Notes: a model not told the origin generated them from the sequence alone. Shown: positions 44,289 to 53,378, counted from the first letter of the stretch. The stretch: DNA of 64,000 nucleotides from Phascolarctobacterium sp. (GCA_020024105.1 JAHHUH010000003.1:1-64000), one strand, 5' to 3'. Numbers and translations: made by a program.

Positions 44289-44317
44289 TTGACAAAACAA
44301 TCTAGCTATCGTATAAT
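44289..44317 (+). promoter_or_regulatory. Promoter of tRNA-Gly
   Basis: Consensus TTGACA (44289-44294), 17 bases, TATAAT (44312-44317). Confidence 0.88.
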
Positions 44318-44359
44318 CAGTATCGTTCCAAACAACAGGGACAAGAAACAATTACATAT

Positions 44360-44434
<75 letters not shown>

Positions 44435-44447
44435 TTAAAAATTTAAG

Positions 44448-44475
44448 CCTTTCAGTTAGTCTGAAAGGTTTTTTA
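44448..44475 (+). terminator. Terminator after tRNA-Gly
   Basis: CCTTTCAG / CTGAAAGG stem followed by TTTTTT. Confidence 0.9.
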
Positions 44476-44478
44476 GTA

Positions 44479-44507
44479 TTGTCAAGAAGCATTCATTGTG
44501 ATATGAT
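44479..44507 (+). promoter_or_regulatory. Promoter of tig
   Basis: TTGTCA (44479-44484), 17-base spacer, TATGAT (44502-44507). Confidence 0.65.
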
Positions 44508-44612
44508 ATTGTGAGCGATTTATGTCGGCTGGTATAATTGTTTGGAAGGCTGGCCCCTTTAATCCGATAATATTTATTTATACCCACATATACCTTAAGG
44601 GAGGATTTATTA

Positions 44613-45896
44613 ATGAACGTAACTGTTGAAAGAGTACAAAATGAAGCAACTTTGAAAATCACCGCTTCTGCAGAAGTAGTAAATGCAGGCTTTAAGAGCG
44701 CTGTACAAAAAATTGCTAACAATGTAAATATTCCTGGCTTCCGTAAAGGCAAGGCTCCTCGTAATATTGTTGAAATGCATTATGGTAAAGAGGCTGTTAG
44801 ACAAGAAGCTTTTGAAATCGTAGCTAATAAGGCATACCGTGAAGCTTTGGATCAGGAAAAACTGATTCCTGTAAATGATCCTAAAGTAACTGAATCCGTA
44901 TTTGAAGAAGGCAAGGATTTGGCTTTGACCATTACCGTTACCTTGAAACCCGAACCGGAATTGGGCGAATACAAAGGTCTGCATGTAGATAAAGAAGAAC
45001 ATGTTGTAACCGATGAAGAAGTAGAAGCTCAAGTTAATGAACTGCGTAACCGCAATGCTAAAATGGTAGAAGCTCCTGAAGGTACTCTGATTGAAAAAGG
45101 TGACTTTGCTATTATTGACTTTGCTGGTACTGTTGATGGCGAACCCTTCAGCGGTGGCGAAGGCAAGGGTTATCCTCTGGAAGTTGGCTCCAACTCCTTT
45201 ATCCCCGGCTTTGAAGACCAGCTGGTAGGTCTGCAAAAAGGTGATTCCACTGATGTTGAAGTAACTTTCCCGACTGAATATTTCGTTGCTGAATTAGCTG
45301 GTAAGGAAGCTGTATTCAAAGTAAATGTACAAGACGTTAAACGTAAAGAACTCCCTGAAATGACCGACGAATATGTTGCAGCAAACAGTGAATTCAAAAC
45401 TGTTGACGAAATGCGTGCTAACTTCAAAGAACGCATGCAGGCAGCTGCTGTAGAAGATGCTAAAGTTAGATATGAACGTGCTCTGATTGATGCTGCTGTT
45501 GCTAATGCTAAATTTGAAGTACCTGAAATCATGGTAGAAGACCGCATCAGCCAAATGGTAGAAGAAATGAAAATGAGCTTGGAAAGCCGTAAAATGAACT
45601 TGGATATGTACATGAAATACACTGGCATGGACATGGATAAAATCCGTGAAAACCAACGCCCTGTAGCTGAAGAAAACGTTAAGACCGACCTGGTTCTGGA
45701 CGCTATTGCTAAAGCAGAAAACATTCAAGTAGATATGGCTGACGTTGATGCTGAAATTCAAGCTATTGCTACCCAACATGGTGCTAAAGTTGACGAAGTT
45801 AAAGAAATTATCCGTGGTAATGGTACCATGGGTCTCTTGTTGGCTAACATCCTGCGCCGCAAAGCAGCTCATGTTGTTATCGATACCGCAAAATAA
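44613..45896 (+). CDS. tig: Trigger factor
   Basis: Ribosome-associated chaperone and prolyl isomerase of 427 residues. The ribosome-binding signature GFRKGKAPRNIVEMHYG is near residue 43. The FKBP domain lies at about 150-245 (KGDFAIIDFAGTVDGEPFSG, FEDQLVGLQKGDSTDVEVTF). A long helical C-terminal domain follows. GGGAGG precedes the ATG. It heads the classical tig-clpP-clpX-lon-ysxC order, coupling nascent-chain folding with proteolysis. Confidence 0.97.
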   Translation: MNVTVERVQNEATLKITASAEVVNAGFKSAVQKIANNVNIPGFRKGKAPRNIVEMHYGKEAVRQEAFEIVANKAYREALDQEKLIPVNDPKVTESVFEEGKDLALTITVTLKPEPELGEYKGLHVDKEEHVVTDEEVEAQVNELRNRNAKMVEAPEGTLIEKGDFAIIDFAGTVDGEPFSGGEGKGYPLEVGSNSFIPGFEDQLVGLQKGDSTDVEVTFPTEYFVAELAGKEAVFKVNVQDVKRKELPEMTDEYVAANSEFKTVDEMRANFKERMQAAAVEDAKVRYERALIDAAVANAKFEVPEIMVEDRISQMVEEMKMSLESRKMNLDMYMKYTGMDMDKIRENQRPVAEENVKTDLVLDAIAKAENIQVDMADVDAEIQAIATQHGAKVDEVKEIIRGNGTMGLLLANILRRKAAHVVIDTAK

Positions 45897-45942
45897 TTTC
45901 TGACGAAATTTTTGTGTGTAAAGAAAAAGGAGAATGACATTT

Positions 45943-46524
45943 ATGAATTATGTGCCCATCGTTGTTGAAAATTCTGCTTCTGGCGAAAGATCCTATGATA
46001 TTTATTCACGTCTGCTAAAAGAGAGAATAATTTTTGTAACCGGTGAAATTAACGATAACATGGCCAATCTCGTCATTGCTCAATTACTGTTCCTGGAGTC
46101 CGAGGACCCGGATAAGGATATTCATATGTATATTAATAGTCCTGGTGGTAGCGTTAGCGCTGGTATGGCTATTTATGATACTATGCAATATATCAAATGT
46201 GATGTTTCTACGATTTGCATGGGTATGGCGGCAAGTATGGCTTCCGTGTTGTTGACCGCTGGTACCCCTGGCAAACGTTATGTTTTACCTTATTCCAGAG
46301 TGATGATTCATCAGCCCCTGGGTGGTGTTCAAGGCCAGGCAACTGAAATTGAAATCCATGCTCGTGAAATTCTCCGTATCCGTGAGGAGTTGAATCATAT
46401 CTTATCCAAGCATACTGGTCAGAGCGTTGAAAAAATTGCTGCTGATACAGAACGTGACAATTACCTGACAAGCACTGAGGCTAAGGAATACGGCCTGGTA
46501 GATGCTATTTTGGAACGTCACTGA
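45943..46524 (+). CDS. clpP: ATP-dependent Clp protease proteolytic subunit
   Basis: 193-residue serine protease that forms the 14-mer chamber used by ClpX. Start ATG 45943 (MNYVPIVVENSASGERSYDI) matches the family; the ATG at 45934 lies too close to AAGGAG. The triad is Ser in GMAASMASVLLTAG, His in MIHQPLGGVQG and Asp in DTERDNYLT. It is followed after 26 bases by clpX. Confidence 0.97.
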   Translation: MNYVPIVVENSASGERSYDIYSRLLKERIIFVTGEINDNMANLVIAQLLFLESEDPDKDIHMYINSPGGSVSAGMAIYDTMQYIKCDVSTICMGMAASMASVLLTAGTPGKRYVLPYSRVMIHQPLGGVQGQATEIEIHAREILRIREELNHILSKHTGQSVEKIAADTERDNYLTSTEAKEYGLVDAILERH

Positions 46525-46550
46525 GATACATTATAAGGAGATAATAAAAT

Positions 46551-47804
46551 ATGGCATATGATGATGGTGATAAAGGCCTCTGCTGTTCCTTTTGCGGCAA
46601 ACGTGAAAGTCAGGTACGTAGGCTGATAGCCGGTCGTGGCGTCTATATCTGCGATGAATGTATTGATTATTGCAAGGAGATGCTGGACGATGATAAGCAG
46701 CGTGTAGCCCAAGAGCTGAAGGCTTCTAAGGTGCAGCACAACCTGCCTAAACCGAAGGAAATTAAGGCTGTTTTAGATGATTATGTTATTGGTCAGGATG
46801 AAGCTAAAAAAACCTTGGCCGTAGCCGTATATAATCATTACAAACGCATTAATTACGAACTGGAAAATCCTGCAGATGAGCGTGAGGTGGAATTACAAAA
46901 ATCCAATATTCTTATGCTCGGACCTACTGGTAGTGGTAAAACCCTTTTGGCACAGACTTTAGCTAAAATACTAAAGGTGCCCTTTGCTATTGCCGACGCC
47001 ACTACTTTAACCGAAGCTGGTTATGTGGGTGAGGATGTGGAAAACATTCTATTAAGGTTGATCCAAAATGCAGATTATGATGTAGAAGCTGCTGAACGTG
47101 GTATTATCTACATTGACGAAATTGATAAAATTGCGCGTAAGTCCGAGAATGTTTCCATTACCCGAGATGTTTCCGGCGAGGGTGTACAGCAGGCTCTGTT
47201 AAAGATTTTGGAAGGTACTGTAGCTAGTGTGCCTCCCCAGGGTGGCCGTAAGCATCCTAACCAGGAAATGATTCAGATTAATACCACTAACATTCTCTTT
47301 ATCTGTGGCGGTGCTTTTGCTGGTCTGGAGAAGATTATAAACAGTCGTGTTGGCAAGAAAAGTCTGGGCTTTGGTGCGGATGTGAAAAAGAAGACAGAAG
47401 TTGATAATAACGAGGTCTTCAAGCATATCTTACCGGAGGATCTGATTAGATTTGGTCTGATTCCCGAGTTCTCTGGACGTTTACCTGTTGTTGTTACTTT
47501 GGATTCTCTTGATAAAAATGCTTTAGTACGCATTTTGAGTGAACCACGTAATGCTCTGGTTAAACAATATCAGCGCTTCTTAGCCATGGACGACGTGGAA
47601 TTGGAGTTTGAGGACAGTGCTTTGGAGGCTATTGCCGAGGAAGCGTTGACTCGTAATACCGGTGCCCGTGGTCTACGTGCTATTATCGAAACTATTATGC
47701 GCAATGTGATGTATGATGCTCCTTCCTGTGATGATATTGATAAATGTATCGTTACTGAAGCAACCATGCGTCAGCATGCGGAGCCAAAAATGGTGAAGAA
47801 ATAA
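46551..47804 (+). CDS. clpX: Clp protease ATPase subunit ClpX
   Basis: 417-residue AAA+ unfoldase that feeds substrates to ClpP. The N-terminal zinc-binding domain has CCSFCGKRESQVRRLI and CDECIDYC. The P-loop is GPTGSGKTLLAQTLA near residue 124, Walker B IIYIDEIDKIARK, and the pore and sensor blocks follow. A weak hairpin with AATAAGGG / CCCTTATT lies after the gene (47809-47845), before the lon ribosome site. Confidence 0.97.
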   Translation: MAYDDGDKGLCCSFCGKRESQVRRLIAGRGVYICDECIDYCKEMLDDDKQRVAQELKASKVQHNLPKPKEIKAVLDDYVIGQDEAKKTLAVAVYNHYKRINYELENPADEREVELQKSNILMLGPTGSGKTLLAQTLAKILKVPFAIADATTLTEAGYVGEDVENILLRLIQNADYDVEAAERGIIYIDEIDKIARKSENVSITRDVSGEGVQQALLKILEGTVASVPPQGGRKHPNQEMIQINTTNILFICGGAFAGLEKIINSRVGKKSLGFGADVKKKTEVDNNEVFKHILPEDLIRFGLIPEFSGRLPVVVTLDSLDKNALVRILSEPRNALVKQYQRFLAMDDVELEFEDSALEAIAEEALTRNTGARGLRAIIETIMRNVMYDAPSCDDIDKCIVTEATMRQHAEPKMVKK

Positions 47805-47865
47805 AACCAATAAGGGGGGAAGGGATATACCTTTCTCCCTTATTTACATATAAAGGAGGGATAGG

Positions 47866-50196
47866 ATGAAGGAAGAAATTTTGACTTTGCCTTTGTTAGC
47901 TTTACGAGGCATGGTTGTTTTCCCAGGTATGATTACTAACCTGGATGTGGGAAGAACAAAATCCTTACAGGCTGTAGATGCTGCTATGGAAGCTGATCGC
48001 CGTATTTTGCTGGTCTGCCAAAAGGATGCTGAGGTTATAGAAATCGGATTAGAGGATTTATATCAGGTAGGAACCTTGGCAGAGATTAAGCAGTTCCTTA
48101 AGCTTCCTAATGGCGCTATTCGCATTCTTGTTGAAGGATTGGAACGTGTGGAAACTGATTCTATCACCGAATTTGCCGGTGAGAATAATTATTTTGTAGG
48201 TCATTACCACATTTTGTCTTCTGGTGAAGGCTCACCGCAGGAAATTGCTGCTTTGACCAAACTGCTACTGGAAAATTTTGAGAAGTGGATTATACTGACC
48301 AAGAAGGTTTCCAGTGATGTCTTACAAACTGTTAAATACCAAAAGGACCCTGCCGTGATGGCAGATATGATAGCCGGCTATCTGACCTTAACTCCTGATA
48401 AGAAGCAGGAAATCTTAGAGATTGCCGATACCTCGGCAAGGATACGTGCTTTAGTAGAAACTGTAGCCTTAGAGCTAGAAATTGGTAATCTGGAAAAGAA
48501 AATTGCCAAGGAAGTACATGACAATATTGATCGCAATCAAAAAGAATACTATCTAAGAGAGCAGTTGAAGGTTGTCAGCAAAGAGCTTGGTGACGCTGAA
48601 GACCTGGAAGTTGAACTAGAAAATTATCGTAAGAAAATGGATGCCCTGGATTCGCCTGAAGAGGTCCGCGAGAAGCTCAAAAAAGAGCTGGATAAGCTGC
48701 GGAAGCTGACAAATGCTGTTCCAGAGGCTTCAGTGGTACGCAATTATATAGATGCTGTTTTAGATTTACCTTGGGGAAAGTATACAGAGGATAATTTTGA
48801 TCTGAAACATGCTGAAGAAGTATTGAATAAGGAACATTATGGCCTAAAGAAGATTAAGGAACGTATTCTGGAATATCTGGCCGTACGTGCTTTGAATAAG
48901 GATCTGAAAGGGCCTATTCTTTGTCTGGTTGGTCCTCCCGGTGTGGGTAAGACCTCCTTAGCCCAAAGTGTTGCTCACTCTCTAGAACGTAAATTTACAC
49001 GTTTTTCACTTGGTGGTATTCATGATGAAGCTGAAATTCGTGGTCATCGTCGTACCTATATAGGTTCCATGCCTGGACGTATTATCCATGGTATGCAAAA
49101 TTGTGGATGTATGAACCCGGTTTTCCTTCTGGACGAAATAGATAAGCTTTCTTCTGATTACAAGGGTGATCCTGCCTCCGCGCTGTTAGAAGCCTTGGAC
49201 CCGGAACAGAATAATACCTTTAGTGACCATTTTATTGAATTGCCCTTTGATCTTTCCCATGTCTTCTGGATTGTCACAGCTAATGATCCTTCCACAATTC
49301 CAGCTGCGCTTTATGACCGTATGGAGGTTATTGAGCTGTCCAGCTATACAGAGCAGGAAAAGGAGAAAATTGCTGAGCTGTATCTTTTGCCCAAGGAAAG
49401 AAAACAGCATGGTCTGGAAAAATGTAACTTGAATATTAATGAGCCGGCTATGCAGCGTATTATTCGCGAATATACCCGTGAAGCTGGTGTACGTAATCTG
49501 GAAAGGCAGTTGGCCAATATCTGCCGTAAGGTAGCCCGTAAGATTGTAGCTGGTGAATGTAAGGTAGCAAGGGTAACAGAAAAGAATTTGGAAAAATATC
49601 TGGGACCAGTTATCTATCTGGAGGAAGATACGGAGGTAGGCTCTGAAATAGGCGTCTGTAATGGTTTAGCCTGGACGAGTGTAGGTGGCGAGCTATTGAA
49701 GGTGGAGGTACTCTGCTATAAGGGGAAGGGTGCACTCACGCTGACAGGTAAGCTGGGGGATGTCATGAAGGAATCAGCCCAGGCTGGTTTTACCTATATT
49801 CGTAGTCGTGCCAAGGAGTTGGGACTGGCCGAGGATTTCTATGAAACTGAAGATTTGCATATTCATGTGCCCGAGGGTGCCGTACCCAAGGATGGTCCTT
49901 CTGCTGGTATTACCATGGTTACAGCTATGGTTTCTGCTTTAACTAGGCGTCCTATCAAGGCTAGATTAGCCATGACGGGTGAATTAACCCTTTCTGGTAG
50001 AGTACTGCCCATTGGTGGACTTAAGGAAAAGGTTTTAGCTGCTTACCGTTGTGGTATTAAGACCATCATTATTCCCCGTCGTAATCAACAGGATGTTGAG
50101 GAAATTCCTGAAGAAATCCGTAAGCAACTGGAATTTATTCCAGTACGCCATATGGATGAGGTTTTAAAAATTGCATTGGAGGAAAAACATGAGTAA
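47866..50196 (+). CDS. lon: ATP-dependent protease Lon
   Basis: 776-residue single-chain AAA+ protease that degrades misfolded and regulatory proteins. N-terminal substrate domain LPLLALRGMVVFPGM, a long helical linker, P-loop GPPGVGKTSLAQSVA near residue 356, Walker B VFLLDEIDKL, and the C-terminal peptidase with Ser in PKDGPSAGITM near 680 and the paired Lys in GGLKEKVLAA. AAAGGAGGG precedes the ATG. The last eight bases overlap ysxC. Confidence 0.97.
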   Translation: MKEEILTLPLLALRGMVVFPGMITNLDVGRTKSLQAVDAAMEADRRILLVCQKDAEVIEIGLEDLYQVGTLAEIKQFLKLPNGAIRILVEGLERVETDSITEFAGENNYFVGHYHILSSGEGSPQEIAALTKLLLENFEKWIILTKKVSSDVLQTVKYQKDPAVMADMIAGYLTLTPDKKQEILEIADTSARIRALVETVALELEIGNLEKKIAKEVHDNIDRNQKEYYLREQLKVVSKELGDAEDLEVELENYRKKMDALDSPEEVREKLKKELDKLRKLTNAVPEASVVRNYIDAVLDLPWGKYTEDNFDLKHAEEVLNKEHYGLKKIKERILEYLAVRALNKDLKGPILCLVGPPGVGKTSLAQSVAHSLERKFTRFSLGGIHDEAEIRGHRRTYIGSMPGRIIHGMQNCGCMNPVFLLDEIDKLSSDYKGDPASALLEALDPEQNNTFSDHFIELPFDLSHVFWIVTANDPSTIPAALYDRMEVIELSSYTEQEKEKIAELYLLPKERKQHGLEKCNLNINEPAMQRIIREYTREAGVRNLERQLANICRKVARKIVAGECKVARVTEKNLEKYLGPVIYLEEDTEVGSEIGVCNGLAWTSVGGELLKVEVLCYKGKGALTLTGKLGDVMKESAQAGFTYIRSRAKELGLAEDFYETEDLHIHVPEGAVPKDGPSAGITMVTAMVSALTRRPIKARLAMTGELTLSGRVLPIGGLKEKVLAAYRCGIKTIIIPRRNQQDVEEIPEEIRKQLEFIPVRHMDEVLKIALEEKHE

Positions 50197-50833
50197 AGGT
50201 AATTGGGATATTATTCATTCTAAATATGTTGCATCTGCCGTACGTGCTGACCAGTATCCAAGCCCTGCTTTAATTGAAGTAGCTTTTATTGGTCGTAGTA
50301 ATGTGGGTAAGTCTTCCTTGATTAATTCCCTGTGCCGCCGTAATGGTCTGGCACGTGTTAGCTCTACTCCTGGTAAAACCCAGACTATTAATTTCTATGA
50401 ACTGGAGGCTAAGCGGAGCCTGGAAGAGGGTGGCGATGAAAGAGCTACCTTCCATCTGGTTGACCTGCCCGGTTATGGCTTTGCCCGCACTAATAAGGGC
50501 AACAAGGATCAATGGTCCGGTTTTATTAGTAAATATCTTTCTGGTAGTGATAATTTGGCACTGGTCTGCCAGCTGATTGACATTCGTCATAAGCCCCTTG
50601 ACAGTGATTTGGAATGCTATCGTTGGCTGCAAAGCTGTGGCCTAAGGATACAGGTTATTTTAACTAAATCTGATAAGCTGTCCAAAAATGCGGCTATGTC
50701 CCAAAAGGCGCTTTTTCGTCGGGAATTGGGCTTGACGGATGAGCAGCTGATGACCTATACTTCTGCCCAGCATACTATGCGGAGTGAGCTGATTACCCGT
50801 ATCATGGACACTCTGCAGGAATATGCGGAATAA
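50189..50833 (+). CDS. ysxC: Ribosome biogenesis GTPase YsxC/EngB
   Basis: 214-residue GTPase needed for 50S subunit assembly. G1 GRSNVGKSSLIN near residue 34, G2 region SSTPGKTQTINFYE, G3 DLPGYGFA, and G4 LTKSDKL match the family. ATG 50189 has TGGAGG upstream inside lon; the earlier in-frame TTG is rejected. Overlap with lon indicates coupling. Confidence 0.95.
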   Translation: MSKGNWDIIHSKYVASAVRADQYPSPALIEVAFIGRSNVGKSSLINSLCRRNGLARVSSTPGKTQTINFYELEAKRSLEEGGDERATFHLVDLPGYGFARTNKGNKDQWSGFISKYLSGSDNLALVCQLIDIRHKPLDSDLECYRWLQSCGLRIQVILTKSDKLSKNAAMSQKALFRRELGLTDEQLMTYTSAQHTMRSELITRIMDTLQEYAE

Positions 50834-50854
50834 GCTGTAAATAAGAATATTTTT

Positions 50855-50886
50855 AAGGACGCTCTGATGAGCGTCCTTTTTTATTT
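50855..50886 (+). terminator. Terminator of the tig-ysxC cluster
   Basis: AAGGACGCTC / GAGCGTCCTT stem, then TTTTTATTTT. Confidence 0.92.
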
Positions 50887-51074
50887 TATAAGAGGCAGGA
50901 GGACTTCTGAAGAAGCTTTTGGAGCAGGCATACTGAATTACTTGGAACTTATCTTGCTTCCGTGCTGTTAATTGAAAAAAATATGTGAAATAAATTAGAG
51001 TTTTTTTAGTTTAATAAGTAAAAAAACGGAAAGCCTTGATTTCATGGGCTTTTTACCTACATAGGGACAAATAA

Positions 51075-51112
51075 TGTCCATACTGGACAAATATGACATA
51101 GGGTGCTATAAT
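51075..51112 (+). promoter_or_regulatory. Promoter of the twin-peptide transcript with overlapping operator
   Basis: The -35 box TGGACA (51084-51089) and -10 box TATAAT (51107-51112) are 17 bases apart. The palindrome TGTCC-ATACT-GGACA (51075-51089) covers the -35 box. An adjacent mirror arrangement GGACA-AATAA-TGTCC (51065-51079) shares one arm. The same TGTCC-N5-GGACA spacing recurs at 53364-53378 near the LacI-linked operon. Confidence 0.7.
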
Positions 51113-51165
51113 CTAGGCATGGGTTGGGAAGTGACCGGAAAAGAAACTAGAAGGAGGTAAGGAAG

Positions 51166-51225
51166 ATGTCTTTTGAGAAATTTGTTGAAGCATTGTACAG
51201 AATGAACTTTTATATGATTCACTAA
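51166..51225 (+). CDS. 19-residue peptide, first of a tandem pair
   Basis: ATG 51166 follows AAGGAGG at nine bases. The frame encodes MSFEKFVEALYRMNFYMIH and ends in TAA. The second frame 16 bases downstream encodes a homologous peptide of exactly the same length. Twelve of 19 positions are identical, with differing synonymous codons (GAG/GAA, GCATTG/GCTCTC), which points to selection on the peptide. The peptide is amphipathic, with an aromatic C-terminal half and no signal peptide. I do not recognise the family. It has its own promoter and terminator. Confidence 0.7.
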   Translation: MSFEKFVEALYRMNFYMIH

Positions 51226-51241
51226 GAAATGAGGCAGGAAA

Positions 51242-51301
51242 ATGACTTTTGAAAAATTTTATAAGGCTCTCTGCTCTTTGGGCTTTTATATGGTGCATTG
51301 A
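51242..51301 (+). CDS. 19-residue peptide, second of a tandem pair
   Basis: ATG 51242 follows GAGGCAGG at five bases. The frame encodes MTFEKFYKALCSLGFYMVH and ends in TGA. The shared pattern with the first peptide is M-[ST]-FEKF-xx-AL-xx-[ML]-[NG]-FYM-[IV]-H. A perfect terminator follows 18 bases later, so this transcript carries only the two peptides. A toxin, signal or small membrane-regulator role is possible but unproven. Confidence 0.7.
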   Translation: MTFEKFYKALCSLGFYMVH

Positions 51302-51319
51302 GATGGAGAAGAACATGTA

Positions 51320-51353
51320 AGCGCTACCCGGTGTAAGGGTGAGCGCTTTTTTG
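51320..51353 (+). terminator. Terminator of the twin-peptide transcript
   Basis: AGCGCTACCC / GGGTGAGCGCT stem followed by TTTTTG. Confidence 0.9.
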
Positions 51354-51359
51354 TTTTAT

Positions 51360-51396
51360 AATAAAAACTGCGTAACAGAAAAATCTGTTACGCAGT
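51360..51396 (-). terminator. Terminator of the LacI-family gene
   Basis: ACTGCGTAACAGA / TCTGTTACGCAGT stem; on the minus strand followed by TTTTATTATA. Confidence 0.88.
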
Positions 51397-51410
51397 AATA
51401 ATTGAATTTT

Positions 51411-52499
51411 CTATTGTCGTTTACAGCTTGCTTGGGTAGGTACTGGACCGGTACTTTTACGAGCTATCAGCTTGCATTTGTATTCTACATGGGTGATGCT
51501 TGCAAATTTTCCGCGACTGCGGTAACCGTCCATTTCTTCTTGTAGCAGATGGAAGGCACTTTTACCACATTCTACGAGGGAGTTATCCATGGTGGTCAGG
51601 TCCACACCATGAATGCGGGAAGGAAAGATGTTATCAAAGCCTGCTATGCTGATATCCTCAGGAACACGTAAACCGGCATCAATTACAGCATTGTAGACAC
51701 CGTAGGCTACCATATCATTGATTGCTACCATGGCTGTGACTGCGGGGGCCTGCTTAAGACAGGTCTGAGCCAATTTATAGCCAGTAGTATATTCCACATC
51801 GACGTGGGTGATTTCGTGTTCTGGAGTTATGTCCTGAGTAATAATTGTCAGCTTAGCAGACGGCTCCTCATTGCAGGCAGCCTGTAGGCCCTGGGCACGG
51901 CGTACACGTGAGCTGTGCTGTTCGTTCAAAGTAGTAGAAAGGTAAGCCAGCTGACGATGGCCCATCTCTAGCAGATGCTGACCAAGTAGCTGTCCGGCAC
52001 GGAAGTTATTCATATCCACGGTAGCCAGCTCCAGATCGTTACGTCTGTCACCGATGGCTACAACGGGAAGTTGTTGACTTAAGCGGCAGGCCAGCTCCGG
52101 CTGCTGGGGAATCATAGCAAAAATAATACCGGCTACATTGAGCTTGGCTGATTCCTCCATGATTAGGCGTTCCGTAGTAGTATCCCAATAGGTGGTGCGG
52201 ACGGAGACGATAAAGCCAAGCTTGCGTGAAGCTATTTCAATGCCCTGGATAAGGGTTGTATAGAAGGGGTTAAAGAGAGAAGGGCAGACGATGACAATCA
52301 GCTTGTCCGCCGGCTTCACCAGGGCATATTGCTTTTCCTTATGATATTGATAGCCCATGGCTTCTGCCAGCTCCAATACCTTTTGTACGGTTTCCTGATT
52401 AAAGCGGTTAATGCTTTTCTGGTTTAAAATCATGGATACGCTGGCGGGAGAAAGCTGGGCCTGGGCGGCAAGGTCCTTTAGGGTTACTCTTTTCTTCAT
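51411..52499 (-). CDS. LacI family transcription regulator
   Basis: 362 residues. The N-terminal helix-turn-helix VTLKDLAAQAQLSPASVSMI is followed by the hinge, then a periplasmic-binding-like effector domain (LIVIVCPSLFNPFYTTLIQG, IGDRRNDLELATVDMN, SIAGFDNIFPSRIHGVDLTT). It lies 16 bases after the glycerophosphodiesterase gene on the same strand and is probably co-transcribed with it. It is the obvious candidate to bind TGTCC-N5-GGACA sites at 51075 and 53364. The effector is likely a glycerol-related compound, by context only. Confidence 0.9.
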   Translation of the reverse strand: MKKRVTLKDLAAQAQLSPASVSMILNQKSINRFNQETVQKVLELAEAMGYQYHKEKQYALVKPADKLIVIVCPSLFNPFYTTLIQGIEIASRKLGFIVSVRTTYWDTTTERLIMEESAKLNVAGIIFAMIPQQPELACRLSQQLPVVAIGDRRNDLELATVDMNNFRAGQLLGQHLLEMGHRQLAYLSTTLNEQHSSRVRRAQGLQAACNEEPSAKLTIITQDITPEHEITHVDVEYTTGYKLAQTCLKQAPAVTAMVAINDMVAYGVYNAVIDAGLRVPEDISIAGFDNIFPSRIHGVDLTTMDNSLVECGKSAFHLLQEEMDGYRSRGKFASITHVEYKCKLIARKSTGPVPTQASCKRQ

Positions 52500-52515
52500 T
52501 GCTCCTCCTAGGAGA

Positions 52516-53247
52516 TTAGCGACGATTTAACACTTGGGCAGCGCGGTCAGGATAGTTAGTAATAAGCACATCCACGTGGTTAGCTACCAGCTGCTGCATG
52601 ACTTCTATTTCGTTAGGGGTCCAAGCCTGCATAATGATATTTTGCTGATGCAGTTCATCAGCAATGCCGGGCTTCAGGCAGAAGGGAGTGCAGGCGTTGA
52701 TTGCCATAGCACCACATTCTACCGCATAGCTGCCGGGATGCATGAGCCAGGTATCCATCAGCAGGCCGCATTTTGCTTCCGGCATTAATTTCAAGATACG
52801 TTCCATAGTGTAATGGTTAAAGGAGGAATACCATACCTGGTCCTCCAAAGCAAATTCGTGAACCATGGCAATTAATTTTTCTTCAATACCGGTATATTCA
52901 AAAACACTGGTTTTTAATTCTATGTTGACAATTAATTTTGTCTTTTTAAGGAAGGTAAAAAACTCTCGCAGGGTGGGAATGGTTTGACGGGGGAAGAAGC
53001 CTTTAAAATTAACGCCGACAGAGAGCTCCTTCAGTTCAGCTAAGGTATACTCCTTTAAAAAGCCGCTGCCATTAGTAGTACGGTCAAGAATTTCGTCGTG
53101 CATGATGACGATTTCTCCATCCTTAGTCAGCTGGATATCCAGTTCTATGCCATCAGCTAGGGTTTCTTCAGCAACCTTGGTGAAGGCTAACATAGTATTT
53201 TCAGGATAATAACCGGAAAAACCGCGGTGAGCAAAAATTTTAGTCAT
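52516..53247 (-). CDS. glpQ: Glycerophosphodiester phosphodiesterase
   Basis: 243-residue cytoplasmic GDPD (UgpQ-like, no signal peptide). It hydrolyses glycerophosphodiesters to glycerol 3-phosphate and an alcohol. The catalytic and metal residues are in FAHRGFSGYYPENTMLAF, DGIELDIQLTKDGEIVIMHD and VNIELKTS; WTPNEIEVMQQLV is also typical. Being cytoplasmic, it needs an importer for its substrate, and a TRAP transporter is encoded divergently next to it. Confidence 0.93.
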   Translation of the reverse strand: MTKIFAHRGFSGYYPENTMLAFTKVAEETLADGIELDIQLTKDGEIVIMHDEILDRTTNGSGFLKEYTLAELKELSVGVNFKGFFPRQTIPTLREFFTFLKKTKLIVNIELKTSVFEYTGIEEKLIAMVHEFALEDQVWYSSFNHYTMERILKLMPEAKCGLLMDTWLMHPGSYAVECGAMAINACTPFCLKPGIADELHQQNIIMQAWTPNEIEVMQQLVANHVDVLITNYPDRAAQVLNRR

Positions 53248-53321
53248 GATTTACATCCTCACAATTCTTTTTTATTAATTTACACAATGAATTTCAACTA
53301 AATTCAACGATATTAACTAAA

Positions 53322-53350
53322 ATAATAGCATATTTTTACGTTAATAACAA
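53322..53350 (-). promoter_or_regulatory. Promoter of glpQ-lacI
   Basis: On the minus strand TTGTTA (53350-53345), 17-base spacer, TATTAT (53327-53322). Confidence 0.6.
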
Positions 53351-53363
53351 GCGGGACTAAGAA

Positions 53364-53378
53364 TGTCCACATAGGACA
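53364..53378. promoter_or_regulatory. Candidate LacI-family operator
   Basis: TGTCC-ACATA-GGACA lies between the divergent glpQ and TRAP promoters, about 55 bases before the dctP -35 box. The only other copy I noticed covers the twin-peptide promoter. Confidence 0.6.

Noticed and set aside
51113..51316. 67-codon minus-strand frame opposite the twin peptides
   Set aside because: No ribosome site or promoter on that strand; the plus-strand peptides have both, plus duplication and codon-level conservation.
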